A stretch of 64,000 nucleotides of DNA from Mesorhizobium sp. ORS 3359 (lineage in GTDB: Bacteria; Pseudomonadota; Alphaproteobacteria; Rhizobiales; Rhizobiaceae), in contig CCNC01000200.1 in the NCBI GenBank assembly GCA_000824845.1, forward strand, positions 18,328-82,327, in the 5' to 3' direction. Below are positions 15,254-23,953 of this stretch, one piece after another. Under the pieces are notes generated by a model that had not been told where the DNA came from, ran no database searches, and saw nothing but the letters and a program-made list of their open reading frames with translations. Position 1 is the stretch's first letter; every line of letters begins with the position of its first letter. The translations under genes and the position numbers were made by a program.

Positions 15254-16689
15254 TCTTCGACAGTTACGAAGCCTATAAGCAGGCTGACTTCAAACCCAAG
15301 GTCTGCATCCTCGGCTCCGGCCCGGCCGGCACGACGATCGCCAGGAAACTGGGCGCCGCCGGCATTCCTGTCGTCGTCCTTGAGGCGGGCTCGCGCGAAT
15401 TCAGCGACGAGTCGCAGGATTTCTACCGCGGCAAGACGGTCGGCGATTTCTACTTCGACCTCGACATCACCAGGCTGCGCTTCATGGGCGGCTCGTCCAA
15501 CCATTGGGCCGGCTGGTGCCGCGTGCTCGACAGCCAAGACTTCGAGCCCAAGGCCTGGGCGCCGGATACCGGCTGGCCGATCAGCCGCGCCGATATCGAG
15601 CCTTATCTGAAGGAAGTCCACGACATCCTCGAGCTTCCCGACTTTCGGCCCGACGTGCCGGTTTCGGACGACATACGTTGGGTGCAATTGATCAAGAGTC
15701 CCGCGGTTCGCTTCGGCGAGAAATTCGCCGACGAGCTCGACCGGAGCAAGAACATCGCCATCGTGCTCAACACCTATGCGACCGAGCTTATCGGCGACGG
15801 CAAGCGCGTCACCGGCGCGAAGCTGTGGTCGAACGGCCAGGACGCCGGCACTTTCAGCGCGGACTATTTCGTCACCTGCACCGGCGGGCTGGAGAATTCG
15901 CGGCTGCTGTTGTGGTCGAACGAGCGCTCGAATGGCGGCGTGGTGCCGAACGCGGCGGCGCTCGGCCGCTACTGGATGGAGCATCCGACCTTCGAGGGCG
16001 GCAACGCCATCCTCGCCAACTATTCGGAGTTCGAGGTCGACGCCTCAAACGAAGCCTTCTTCTCGCCGACGCTTGCCGCGATGGAGCGGCTGCAGATCAT
16101 GAATTTCGGCATCCGCCTGATCGAGAGCCCCTATCCCAATGTCAAGAAGCTGATCGCCGACCTCGCCTGCACCGCGCCGAACATGGCGGAGTGGATGTCG
16201 TCCCAGCTAGACCAGCGGCTGCGTTGCGCCGCCCAGCTCTACGTCGCCTGGGAGCAGGCGCCGCTCGCCTCGAACCAGATCGAGTTGTCGAAGACCGATG
16301 TCGATCACGCCGGCGTTCCGCGCATCGAGCTGCACTGGAAGAAGTCGCCGCTCGAGCGCCGCACGCTGCTCGAGGGCCTCAGGCTCTTCGGCACGACGCT
16401 GGCGCAGAAGAATCTCGGACGCGTCCGCATCGACGACTGGATCAGCAATGGCGGCGACTATCCGACCAACGAGGAGACCGCCGGCCACCACCATATGGGC
16501 GGCACCCGCATGGGCACCGATGTCTTGAAGAGTGTCGTCGACGCCAATTGCAGGGTGCACGGCATGGACAATCTCTATGTCGGCGGCTCATCGGTGTTCT
16601 GCACGTCGGGCCAGTGCAACCCCACCACCACCATCACCGCGCTCGCCTGCCGGCTGGGCGAGCATCTCGGCAAGGTGATCTCCGTCTGA
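15250..16689 (+). CDS. GMC family FAD-dependent oxidoreductase
   Basis: 479 residues. FAD-binding GSGPAGTTIARKLGAAG near the N-terminus (about 22-38), an FMGGSSNHWAGWC motif for flavin contact, the catalytic-region HHHMGGTRMG (about 415-424) and the C-terminal GGSSVFCTSGQCNPTTTI signature of GMC alcohol/sugar dehydrogenases. There is no signal peptide; it is coupled to a small Tat protein that may carry it to the periplasm. No cytochrome subunit is encoded nearby, so the electron acceptor is unknown. The substrate is probably an alcohol, sugar or polyol. Confidence 0.9.
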   Translation: MIFDSYEAYKQADFKPKVCILGSGPAGTTIARKLGAAGIPVVVLEAGSREFSDESQDFYRGKTVGDFYFDLDITRLRFMGGSSNHWAGWCRVLDSQDFEPKAWAPDTGWPISRADIEPYLKEVHDILELPDFRPDVPVSDDIRWVQLIKSPAVRFGEKFADELDRSKNIAIVLNTYATELIGDGKRVTGAKLWSNGQDAGTFSADYFVTCTGGLENSRLLLWSNERSNGGVVPNAAALGRYWMEHPTFEGGNAILANYSEFEVDASNEAFFSPTLAAMERLQIMNFGIRLIESPYPNVKKLIADLACTAPNMAEWMSSQLDQRLRCAAQLYVAWEQAPLASNQIELSKTDVDHAGVPRIELHWKKSPLERRTLLEGLRLFGTTLAQKNLGRVRIDDWISNGGDYPTNEETAGHHHMGGTRMGTDVLKSVVDANCRVHGMDNLYVGGSSVFCTSGQCNPTTTITALACRLGEHLGKVISV

Positions 16690-16769
16690 TCTCCGAGACG
16701 CAGGCGGCGCCGGGCCCGGAGTGGGCAACCGGCGCCGCCAGGGCGCTTTTGGCGAAATTGCGACCGCGT

Positions 16770-16937
16770 TCAAAGGCCGTAGACGGCAATGCGCACCAGC
16801 ACGGCCGCGGCGGCCAGCGCCACCAGCAGGATGCCGAGGCCGATGGGCGAGCCCCAGCCATACCATTCCATCGCCAGCTTGGCGTATTTGTATTCCTCCT
16901 CGCTCGAGAGAGGGGTGCGCTGTTGGATCAAGCTCAT
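16770..16937 (-). CDS. 55-residue single-helix membrane protein, unknown
   Basis: A short gene on the minus strand with a good GGAGTG ribosome-binding site before the ATG at 16937. The 28-residue polar N-terminus contains SSEEEYKYAKLAMEWYGWG, then one transmembrane helix of about 22 residues ends in VRIAVYGL. The periodic use of third-position G/C codons and the ribosome-binding site support a real gene. It diverges from a MarR regulator with a perfect palindrome between them and is probably that regulator's target. Function not recognised. Confidence 0.7.
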   Translation of the reverse strand: MSLIQQRTPLSSEEEYKYAKLAMEWYGWGSPIGLGILLVALAAAAVLVRIAVYGL

Positions 16938-17003
16938 TATTCACTCCATGTCGGCGATTTTGCCCTTGCCTCGCAAAGGGTGTCATCGCATATTGATACG
17001 AGA

Positions 17004-17018
17004 GTCTAAATGTTAGAC
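17004..17018. promoter_or_regulatory. 15-bp palindromic MarR-type operator
   Basis: GTCTAA at 17004-17009 and TTAGAC at 17013-17018 form a perfect 6-3-6 palindrome, 14 bases before the marR start and 66 bases before the divergent small membrane gene. Size and position fit autoregulation by the adjacent MarR protein. Confidence 0.65.
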
Positions 17019-17032
17019 AGATAGATAGTTAG

Positions 17033-17521
17033 ATGATCGAATCAAAATCGTCAAGCACGAAACGCGATGAAATGACCCGGGAGGTAGGCCTTGCCGTCAT
17101 GCGCTGGCAGGACGCCACCCAGGCCTATGACGAGGCGGTGGGCGCACGGCTAGGCCTGATCGCGGCCGAGCGGCATTGCCTTGGCCTGCTCTATGCCGGT
17201 CCGCAATCGGCGGGCGCCGTGGCGGCGGCAACCGGACTGACGCCGGCCGCCGTCACTGCATTGATCGACCGGCTCGAGGCGCGCGGCTACGTCACCCGCA
17301 CCCGCAGCCTGGAGGACAGGCGCAAGGTGGTGATCGAGGCGACCGAACTGACCAGGGAATTGTCGGAGCGCTACTACGGCACAATCGGGCGGGAGGGCGA
17401 GAAGGTGGTGGCGAGCTTCAGCGATGCGGAGCTCGCGACCGTGCTGCGCTTCATCAACGCCGCGCTGGAGCTGCAGAGCGAGCAGCTGGCCAGGATCAAG
17501 GCCGAGCCTGATAAGGCATAA
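17033..17521 (+). CDS. MarR family transcriptional regulator
   Basis: 162 residues with the winged helix-turn-helix of MarR proteins: a recognition region around AAATGLTPAAVTALIDRLEARGYV (about 62-86), then the wing TRTRSLEDRRKVVIEAT. Flanking helices would form the dimer interface. Probable repressor of itself and of the divergent 55-residue membrane gene through the palindrome at 17004-17018. Confidence 0.9.
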   Translation: MIESKSSSTKRDEMTREVGLAVMRWQDATQAYDEAVGARLGLIAAERHCLGLLYAGPQSAGAVAAATGLTPAAVTALIDRLEARGYVTRTRSLEDRRKVVIEATELTRELSERYYGTIGREGEKVVASFSDAELATVLRFINAALELQSEQLARIKAEPDKA

Positions 17522-17636
17522 CGAGGGGTTCGGCGCAGGATCTTGAAAGGTTGCCGTTTGTCGACGGGCACGATTTTCATCGTTCCTTTCCGTGAAATCA
17601 GTGCAAACGCCGGGGTTGGCCGAAGCCTTCCAACCT

Positions 17637-17818
17637 CGTCATCCCTGGGCGGAGCAGCCGCGAAGCGGCGTCGCGGAGACCCTGGGATCCATTCCGTGAC
17701 TTTTATCGAAGAACGCAGCGGAGCAGAATTCTGCGCCGCGGCGGCACTCATGCGACACGGAATGGATCCTCGGGTCTGCGCGCGTCGCTTCGCTCCTTGC
17801 TCCGCCCGTAGATGACGA
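17637..17818. repeat. About 180-bp dispersed intergenic repeat (copy A)
   Basis: A palindrome-rich element in the 464-bp gap between marR and phhA. It contains GATCCATTCCGTGAC, GCAGAATTCTG and the tail GGGTCTGCGCGCGTCGCTTCGCTCC. The same three blocks in the same order occur at 39258-39420. The outer parts are mutually inverted (GGATCCATTCCGTG against CACGGAATGGATCC). The rest of the gap (17522-17636 and 17819-17985) shows no gene. Confidence 0.85.
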
Positions 17819-17985
17819 CTGGGTCGGCGTTTCGGACAATCTCCAAGGCATGCCACCTACCCAACATAAACATAGCCGACCAATCAAAATCCCTGTGCTG
17901 GAAACGCATCGCAAAAGGGACGAAGCGGCCCAGCTGCCTTCCAGCAACTGAGCCGCCCTGAATGTCGGCTGGGCGAAAACCGACC

Positions 17986-18819
17986 TCAGACCGTAGCCGG
18001 GTCGAGCGCCGGCTGACCCTTGAATCGCGCCACGATGCCGGCAAGGTCGCCATTGGCGAAGGCATCGCGCAGCGCATCGAAGGACGGCAGCACGAAATAG
18101 GCGCGCTGGAACTTGTCGATCTCATAGCCGGTGCGCATCACCGTCTCGAGGTCGAAGGGCACATGGTGGGCGTCCTTGCTCTCGACAGCGAATTGCAGCT
18201 CGGTGAAGGACGACATCAGCCCGGCGCCGAAGGCCTTCACGGGTTGGCCGGGTTCCTGGATGAGGCCGTATTCGGCGCTGTACCAGTAAAGCCTGGTGAT
18301 CATCTCGTCGCCGCCCAGCGCGATCATGTCCTCGGCCTTCTCGCCATACATCTGCATGAAATCGGCGAACACCGGTTGGGTCAGGATCGGCACATGACCG
18401 AAGAAATCGTGGAACATGTCCGGCTCGACGATATAGTCGAGCTCCTTCTTCGTCCGCAGCCAGTTGGTGACCGGGAAGCGCCGGTTGGCGAGATGGTCGA
18501 AGAAGGGGCCGGCCGGAATGAGGCCGGGCACGGCGACGATCTCCCAACCGGTCAGCTCAATGAGCTTTTCGCTCACCGCGTCGAAATCGGGAATCCGGTC
18601 GAGCAGCCCAAGCGCCGCGACGCCGTCCAGATAGGAATGGTGCGCGAGCTTCTGGGTCAGCTTCGTCTGGCGGTCGCACAGCGTGCGCCACACCGCCTGT
18701 TCCTCGGCGGAATAGTCGTAGCCTTGCGCCACCGTGAAATCGCTGCGGCACACCGAATAGTCGCCGCGCAGGCCCTGCGCCGCGCATTCGGCGGCGTAAT
18801 CGGCAACGCTGATCGTCAT
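17986..18819 (-). CDS. phhA: Phenylalanine-4-hydroxylase
   Basis: Monomeric iron enzyme converting phenylalanine to tyrosine with a tetrahydropterin cofactor. The 277-residue protein has the biopterin-dependent hydroxylase core; iron ligands are His137 and His142 in DMFHDFFGHVP and Glu183 in WYSAEYGL. Length matches bacterial PhhA (about 260-300). An Lrp-type regulator is divergent with a 139-bp shared promoter region, the usual arrangement for amino-acid catabolism. No pterin dehydratase (phhB) is next to it. Confidence 0.96.
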   Translation of the reverse strand: MTISVADYAAECAAQGLRGDYSVCRSDFTVAQGYDYSAEEQAVWRTLCDRQTKLTQKLAHHSYLDGVAALGLLDRIPDFDAVSEKLIELTGWEIVAVPGLIPAGPFFDHLANRRFPVTNWLRTKKELDYIVEPDMFHDFFGHVPILTQPVFADFMQMYGEKAEDMIALGGDEMITRLYWYSAEYGLIQEPGQPVKAFGAGLMSSFTELQFAVESKDAHHVPFDLETVMRTGYEIDKFQRAYFVLPSFDALRDAFANGDLAGIVARFKGQPALDPATV

Positions 18820-18958
18820 CGTTTCCTCCTCTAGGATCGTGATCCGTGGATCGTGAAGCGGAGTTTAGAGGCGGCTGATGAGGCAAATCAGCCTTGTTTG
18901 TAGCTCGCCGGGAGATTTTGAGGTAAAATAACTCAGATCAACGAGAGATCGAGAAAAC

Positions 18959-19435
18959 ATGCCTCAATTCGATGAATTTGAGATAAGGATGCTCGACATC
19001 CTGCAGCGCGACGGCCGCAAGCCCGTCTCGGAGCTGGCGCAGGAGATCGGATTGTCGACAACGCCTTGCGCGCGCCGCTTCGAGGCCTTGCAGGAAACCG
19101 GCATCATCAAGGGCTTTGCCGCCGTGCTCAGCCGCCGCGCCGTAGGCCTGACCGTCGAGGTGTTCATCCAGGTGCGGCTGGTCAGTCACAGCGACGGCTC
19201 GCCCGAAAGTTTTATAGCCGCCGTGCAGCGCATGGACGAGGTGTCGTCCTGCTGGACGATGACCGGCGACCACGATTTCCTGCTGCATGTCATGGTGCCA
19301 TCGGTGGACGATCTGAACGCCTTCGTCATGCACCGGCTGATGCGGCTGCCCGGCGTGCGCGACGTCCACACGCAACTGGTGCTGCAGAACATCAAGGGCC
19401 CCGGCCACGTGCCGCTCAGCCATTTGCGGCGCTGA
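18959..19435 (+). CDS. Lrp/AsnC family transcriptional regulator
   Basis: 158 residues: an N-terminal helix-turn-helix (about 7-55: DEFEIRMLDILQRDG, then LAQEIGLSTTPCARRFEAL) and a C-terminal ligand-binding RAM domain (about 70-150). It probably responds to an aromatic amino acid and controls the divergent phhA. The intergenic region has a repeated GGATCGTGATCC/GTGGATCGTGA sequence around 18832-18856 that could be part of its binding site. Confidence 0.9.
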   Translation: MPQFDEFEIRMLDILQRDGRKPVSELAQEIGLSTTPCARRFEALQETGIIKGFAAVLSRRAVGLTVEVFIQVRLVSHSDGSPESFIAAVQRMDEVSSCWTMTGDHDFLLHVMVPSVDDLNAFVMHRLMRLPGVRDVHTQLVLQNIKGPGHVPLSHLRR

Positions 19436-19537
19436 CCCTGTAAAATCTGGCGAAAAGCTGCTTGGAAACTGCTGAACCGCGCCAAGGCGGCTTCGTCATC
19501 GGCGGCTAGCACAAGCGGACCAACATGGAGGTCCGCC

Positions 19538-21097
19538 TTGAAGATCGTGCTGATCAATCCGCCGCACACGGCCATCGGCAGCCGCGTGCCCGACGATCAT
19601 CTGCCGCCGCTCGGGCTGCTGGCGATCGGCGGCCCGCTGATCGATTCCGGCCATCAGGTCCGCCTCGTCGATGCCGAACTCGGGCCGATGCCACTTGGCA
19701 CGCTTGTCGACGAGGCTCTGCGCGGCGATCCGGATTTCATCCTGATCGGCCATTCCGGCTCGACCTCGGCGCATCCGACCGCCTTGAAGATCGCTGAAAT
19801 CATCAAGAACCGCGCACCACGCGTCATCGTCATCTATGGCGGCGTGTTTCCGACCTATCACTGGCGCGACATCCTCGCCGCGAGCGACGTTTTCGACTTC
19901 ATCGTGCGCGGCGAGGGCGAGGCGACCGCGACGGCGCTGGTCGAGGCGATCGAGATGCGCCAGCCGGTGGGAAGCGTCGCAGGCATCGCCTATCGCGACG
20001 ATCTCGGCCGCCCGGTCGCGACGCAGGCGGCAATGACGATCGCCGACCTCGAGGCTTATCGCATCGGCTGGGAGCTGATCGATCATCGCCGCTACTCCTA
20101 TTGGGGCGGCAAGCGCGCGGTGGTCATGCAGTTCTCGCGCGGCTGCCCGCATCTGTGCAACTATTGCGGCCAGCGCGGCTTCTGGACCCGCTGGCGCCAT
20201 CGCGACCCGGTCAAATTCGCCAGGGAGATCGCCTGGCTGCACCGCGAGCATGGCGTCGAGCTGGTGAATCTGGCGGATGAGAATCCGACCTCCTCGAAGA
20301 AGGCCTGGCGCGCCTTTCTCGACGCCATGATCGCCGAGAACGTGCCGGTGCTGATCGTCGGTTCGACCCGCGCCGACGACATCGTGCGCGACGCCGACAT
20401 TCTGCATCTGTATCGCAAGGCCGGTGTCATCCGCTGGCTGCTCGGCATGGAAAACACTGACGAGGCGACGCTGTTGTTGATCCGCAAGGGCGGCAGCACC
20501 AAGTCGGACCGCGAGGCGATCCGGCTGCTTCGCCGGCACGGGGTATTGTCGATGGCGACCTGGGTGGCCGGTTTCGAGGACGAGGGCCTTCGCGATCTCT
20601 GGCGCGGCTTCCGCCAGCTCATCGCCTATGATCCCGACCAGATCCAGGCGCTCTATGTCACGCCGCACCGTTGGACGCCGTTCTTCCGCATCGCCGCCGA
20701 TCGCAAGGTGATCCAGAAGGACGTGCGCCTCTGGGATTACAAGCATCAGGTTCTGCACATGACCCGGCTGAAACCGTGGATGCTGTTCTTCGCCGTCAAG
20801 CTGATCGAGGTCGCCGTGCAGTCGCGGCCGAAGGCGCTGGCGCGCATCCTCTTCCACCCCGATCCCGAGCAGCGGCATTCGATGCGCTGGTACACCAAGA
20901 TGGGCCGCCGCGTCTGGTTCCGCGAGGTCTGGGGATTTCTCGCCCGCGATCGCCGCGTCACGGACGGGCCGACGCTTGCCGAATTCTGGGGCGCGCCGCA
21001 GGACGCCGAGGAGGAATCGATGATCGTCAGGCGGCCGGTCCGCAGACCTGCCGTCGAGAGCCAGACTCTGCCGGAAGGACGAAGATTAGCCGGCTGA
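19538..21097 (+). CDS. B12-binding radical SAM protein, BchE-like
   Basis: 519 residues. An N-terminal cobalamin-binding-like domain (about 1-140, MKIVLINPPH start), then a radical SAM domain with the cluster motif RGCPHLCNYCGQRGFW (Cys203, Cys207, Cys210). The blocks around FWTRWRHRDP and VNLADENPT closely resemble BchE, the anaerobic Mg-protoporphyrin IX monomethyl ester cyclase. No other bacteriochlorophyll gene is near, and neighbours are amino-acid genes, so a real chlorophyll role is doubtful; a methylase or cyclase acting on another substrate is possible. A ribosome-binding site (ATGGAGGTCCG) precedes the start. Confidence 0.82.
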   Translation: MKIVLINPPHTAIGSRVPDDHLPPLGLLAIGGPLIDSGHQVRLVDAELGPMPLGTLVDEALRGDPDFILIGHSGSTSAHPTALKIAEIIKNRAPRVIVIYGGVFPTYHWRDILAASDVFDFIVRGEGEATATALVEAIEMRQPVGSVAGIAYRDDLGRPVATQAAMTIADLEAYRIGWELIDHRRYSYWGGKRAVVMQFSRGCPHLCNYCGQRGFWTRWRHRDPVKFAREIAWLHREHGVELVNLADENPTSSKKAWRAFLDAMIAENVPVLIVGSTRADDIVRDADILHLYRKAGVIRWLLGMENTDEATLLLIRKGGSTKSDREAIRLLRRHGVLSMATWVAGFEDEGLRDLWRGFRQLIAYDPDQIQALYVTPHRWTPFFRIAADRKVIQKDVRLWDYKHQVLHMTRLKPWMLFFAVKLIEVAVQSRPKALARILFHPDPEQRHSMRWYTKMGRRVWFREVWGFLARDRRVTDGPTLAEFWGAPQDAEEESMIVRRPVRRPAVESQTLPEGRRLAG

Positions 21098-21105
21098 TTA
21101 AGGCA

Positions 21106-21185
21106 GTTCACCGAAACGGTGAACTTGCCGGTCTCCTTGACGCAATTCCGAACGGAAAACCGCGACACACTTTTCCTGGAATTGC
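21106..21185. repeat. Composite palindromic repeat (copy 2)
   Basis: A hairpin GTTCACCG-AAA-CGGTGAAC (21106-21124), 17 bases, then an element bounded by GCAATTCC and GGAATTGC (21142-21185). The hairpin is an internally shortened form of the one at 6487-6525. It fills the convergent gap between the radical SAM gene and argB and may act as terminator for both. Confidence 0.8.
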
Positions 21186-21190
21186 TCTTC

Positions 21191-22084
21191 TTACGGCACG
21201 ATCAGCGTGCCGGCGCCGTGCTCGGTGAAGAGCTCCAGCAGCACCGAATGCGGCGTCTTGCCGTTGAGGATGACGACGCCTTCGACGCCGCGCTCGATCG
21301 CCTCGATGCAGGTCTCGACCTTCGGGATCATGCCGCCCGACACCGTGCCGTCCTTGATCAGCGCCTTGGCTTCGGCGACCGTCAGCTTGTCGATCAGCTT
21401 CTTGTTCTTGTCAAGCACGCCCGGCACGTCGGTGAGGAACAAGAGGCGCGAGGCGCGGCAGGCGCCTGCGATCGCGCCTGCAAACGTGTCGGCATTGATG
21501 TTGTAGGTGTGGCCGTCGCGGCCGGGCGCGACCGGAGCCAGCACCGGGATCATCTCCGAGCGGGCAAGCAGGTCGAGCAGCGTGCGGTCGACCTCGACCG
21601 GCTCGCCGACGAAGCCGAGATCCAGCACCCGCTCGATGTTGGAATCGGGGTCGATCATGGTCTTGCGCGCCTTTTCGGCGAACACCATGTTGCCGTCCTT
21701 GCCGCAGAGTCCGATCGCCCACTCACCCTCGCCGTTGATCAGCGCCACGATCTCCTTGTTGATCGAGCCCGCCAGCACCATCTCGACGATCTCGACCGTC
21801 TTCTGGTCGGTGACGCGCAAGCCCCCCTCGAACTTGGATTCAATGCCCATCTTGGTCAGCATCGCGCCAATCTGCGGCCCGCCGCCATGCACGACGATCG
21901 GGTTGACGCCGGACTGTTTCAACAGCGCGATGTCGCGGGCGAAGGCCTTCCCGAGCTCATGGTCGCCCATGGCATGGCCGCCATATTTCACCACCACCGT
22001 CTTGTTCTCGTAGCGCTGCATGTAAGGCAGCGCGCGAGAGAGCAGCGCGGCCTGCATTTCGGCGTTGGCGGCGACGTCCGTCAT
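21191..22084 (-). CDS. argB: Acetylglutamate kinase
   Basis: Phosphorylates N-acetylglutamate in arginine synthesis. The chosen start at 22084 (MTDVAANAEMQ) gives 297 residues; the frame continues to 22147 only through a dispersed repeat. Motifs: VVKYGGHAM (nucleotide-binding Gly loop and Lys), VHGGGPQIG, YNINADTFAGAIAGA and the C-terminal GGMIPKVETC with catalytic Lys. Part of the conserved yidC-engB-argB-dapD group, here separated from engB by 11.6 kb. Confidence 0.97.
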   Translation of the reverse strand: MTDVAANAEMQAALLSRALPYMQRYENKTVVVKYGGHAMGDHELGKAFARDIALLKQSGVNPIVVHGGGPQIGAMLTKMGIESKFEGGLRVTDQKTVEIVEMVLAGSINKEIVALINGEGEWAIGLCGKDGNMVFAEKARKTMIDPDSNIERVLDLGFVGEPVEVDRTLLDLLARSEMIPVLAPVAPGRDGHTYNINADTFAGAIAGACRASRLLFLTDVPGVLDKNKKLIDKLTVAEAKALIKDGTVSGGMIPKVETCIEAIERGVEGVVILNGKTPHSVLLELFTEHGAGTLIVP

Positions 22085-22480
22085 CGTTGTCGATCCCAGC
22101 TGAAGCATGTCGCCCGAAAGTGGGAACCGGTTTCCGGACGAAGACATGCTCGAACATCAAGTCTTGATTGGCGGCCTCTTAGCGGGAATTGCCGCAGGCC
22201 GCAAACGGCTTTGCGGTCACAATGACGAAATCACCAGCGGTCTAGCCATGGAACCAATATGGCAGCGCTAGCTCTCTCTCCGTCCGCGAAGCCGGGACGG
22301 AGACGGGGGACAATCCTATGCGATTTAAGCCGGCAGCCTGAGCGGTCGTCGAAACGCTTTAGCGGACCCAATTTGCTCGGCAGCGGCTCACTGCCGACTC
22401 GCGCGAGCGTGCCGTTGCCCTTGCCGGGCGAAGCCTTCCGCGCCCGTTGCAATTAAATCGCAATCTTCTAATTTGCCGCC
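22085..22480. repeat. 396-bp intergenic region with AGCATGTC-type repeat
   Basis: The argB-proximal part (22104-22150) is a palindromic repeat beginning AGCATGTC and ending GACATGCT, matching the copy at 7623-7668. The remainder should hold the argB promoter and the promoter of the divergent sigma-factor gene. No gene seen; the ATG at 22481 lies after an AT-rich stretch (GCAATCTTCTAATTTGC). Confidence 0.7.
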
Positions 22481-23020
22481 ATGGCGCCGCAGGACATCAG
22501 CAAGCTGATCGTCCGGACTTCGATGAAGGACCGGGCCGCGTTCGATCTGCTCTACAAGCAGACGAGCGCGAAACTTTTCGGCGTCTGCCTGCGTGTCTTG
22601 AAGGACAGGGGAGATGCGGAAGAAGCGCTGCAGGAGGTCTTCATCAAGATATGGACGAAGGCGGACCGTTTCGCGGTTTCCGATTTGAGCCCGATTTCCT
22701 GGCTGGTGGCCATTGCGCGCAACCATGCGATCGATCGCATCAGGGCGCGGCGCGGTCCTTCCGCCAACATCGATGTGGCCCTCGACGTCGCCGATCCGGC
22801 GCCGGGGCCCGAGGCGATGGCTGTGGCGGGCGGCGAGGCCGAACGTATCCACCATTGCCTCGACGAACTTGAACAAGACCGGGCGGCGGCCGTCCGGGGC
22901 GCCTATTTGAGCGGCGAAAGCTATGCCGAGCTGGCGGAGCGCTTCAAGGTTCCGCTGAACACGATGCGGACCTGGCTGCGGCGAAGCCTGCTTAAACTGA
23001 GAGAATGCCTGGAAAGATGA
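22481..23020 (+). CDS. ECF-type RNA polymerase sigma factor (SigK/RpoE-like)
   Basis: 179 residues with sigma region 2 (about 20-90: DLLYKQTSAKLFGVCLRVL, EEALQEVFIKIWTKA, SWLVAIARNHAIDRIRARR) and region 4 (about 125-175: GESYAELAERFKVPLNTM, LRRSLLKL). It directs transcription in response to an envelope or oxidative signal when released from its anti-sigma partner, encoded next with overlapping ends. The fasciclin and exported MsrB genes downstream are likely targets. Confidence 0.93.
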   Translation: MAPQDISKLIVRTSMKDRAAFDLLYKQTSAKLFGVCLRVLKDRGDAEEALQEVFIKIWTKADRFAVSDLSPISWLVAIARNHAIDRIRARRGPSANIDVALDVADPAPGPEAMAVAGGEAERIHHCLDELEQDRAAAVRGAYLSGESYAELAERFKVPLNTMRTWLRRSLLKLRECLER

Positions 23021-23739
23021 CGCTGGCGGAAGACAACGGACCGGAACGTGGAGGCGACGACCTGCTCGCCGCCGAATACGTTCTTGGCGTTCTGTCAGCC
23101 GACGAACGGCAGATCGCGTCCCGCCGCATCGACACCGAGACGGCGTTCGCCCGCCTGGTCGATGCCTGGGAGGTCCATTTCGCGCCGATGGCCGCTGCTT
23201 ACGCAGCCGTCGAGCCGCCGGCATCTGTCAAGGTGGCGATCGACCGGCGCCTCTTCGCGTCGACTGCTTCCACATCCCCGGCGCCCAACGCCGGCCTGTG
23301 GGCGAGCCTGACCTTCTGGCGCGGCCTCGCCGCCGCGGCCATTGCCGCCCTGGCCGTCTATGTCGCCCTGCCTTACGTCAACCCGCCGGCCACGCAGCCC
23401 GGGACCAGGCTGGTCGCCTCGCTTGCCGCCGACAACAGCCCCGTCAAATACCTCGCCGTCTATGACGCCGCCCGCCATGAGGTCGGCCTGTCGCTGGTCT
23501 CCGGCGATCACGGCGCCGGCAAGGACTTCGAGCTGTGGATGATCGAAGGCAAGAATGCGCCGGTGTCGATGGGCGTCATCCCGGCCGGCCAGACCGCGCG
23601 CATCGCCGTGGCACCAGCCATCCAGCAGAAGCTGGCGCAAGGCGCCGTGCTCGCCGTCAGCCTCGAGCCTTCGGGCGGTTCACCGACCGGCCAGCCGACC
23701 GGCCCTGTCGTTGCCGCGGGTGACCTGAAGGGCATCTGA
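23017..23739 (+). CDS. Membrane anti-sigma factor, RskA-like
   Basis: Starts at the ATG overlapping the sigma stop (ATGA, 23017-23020; 240 residues); an ATG at 23005 would add four residues. The N-terminal cytoplasmic zinc-less anti-sigma region contains LLAAEYVLGVLSADER, typical of RskA/anti-sigma-K proteins. One transmembrane helix follows (about 100-120, LAAAAIAALAVYVALPYV). The C-terminal periplasmic domain has FELWMIEGKNAPVSMGVIPA, the anti-sigma-K C-terminal motif. It holds the ECF factor at the membrane until proteolysis or a redox signal. Confidence 0.9.
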   Translation: MTLAEDNGPERGGDDLLAAEYVLGVLSADERQIASRRIDTETAFARLVDAWEVHFAPMAAAYAAVEPPASVKVAIDRRLFASTASTSPAPNAGLWASLTFWRGLAAAAIAALAVYVALPYVNPPATQPGTRLVASLAADNSPVKYLAVYDAARHEVGLSLVSGDHGAGKDFELWMIEGKNAPVSMGVIPAGQTARIAVAPAIQQKLAQGAVLAVSLEPSGGSPTGQPTGPVVAAGDLKGI

Positions 23740-23953
23740 CCGCCGCTTCGGCACAATCACGCCCACAAAGACTAAGCGAAGTCTATTTTCTGTCAGCAGA
23801 TGACAGGAGAATTCTGCCGTTGTCGTTGGCCGGAGCATTTGAATAAATCGCGCCGAGAAAAAAATTTGCAACAGTCGTGAAACTAGCTTTTCGTCAGCCC
23901 CGTATTTCCTCGTGTTCCCAAGGACGGGAAAACAACCCGAGGAGACTGACACA

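Noticed and set aside
19496..20878. 460-residue minus-strand frame opposite the radical SAM gene
   Set aside because: Composition is that of a GC-rich antisense shadow; the plus-strand gene has catalytic motifs throughout.
23740..23953. ECF-type promoter before the fasciclin gene
   Set aside because: Candidate -35 and -10 elements (GCAAC, CGTC) have unsuitable spacing; nothing firm enough to annotate.
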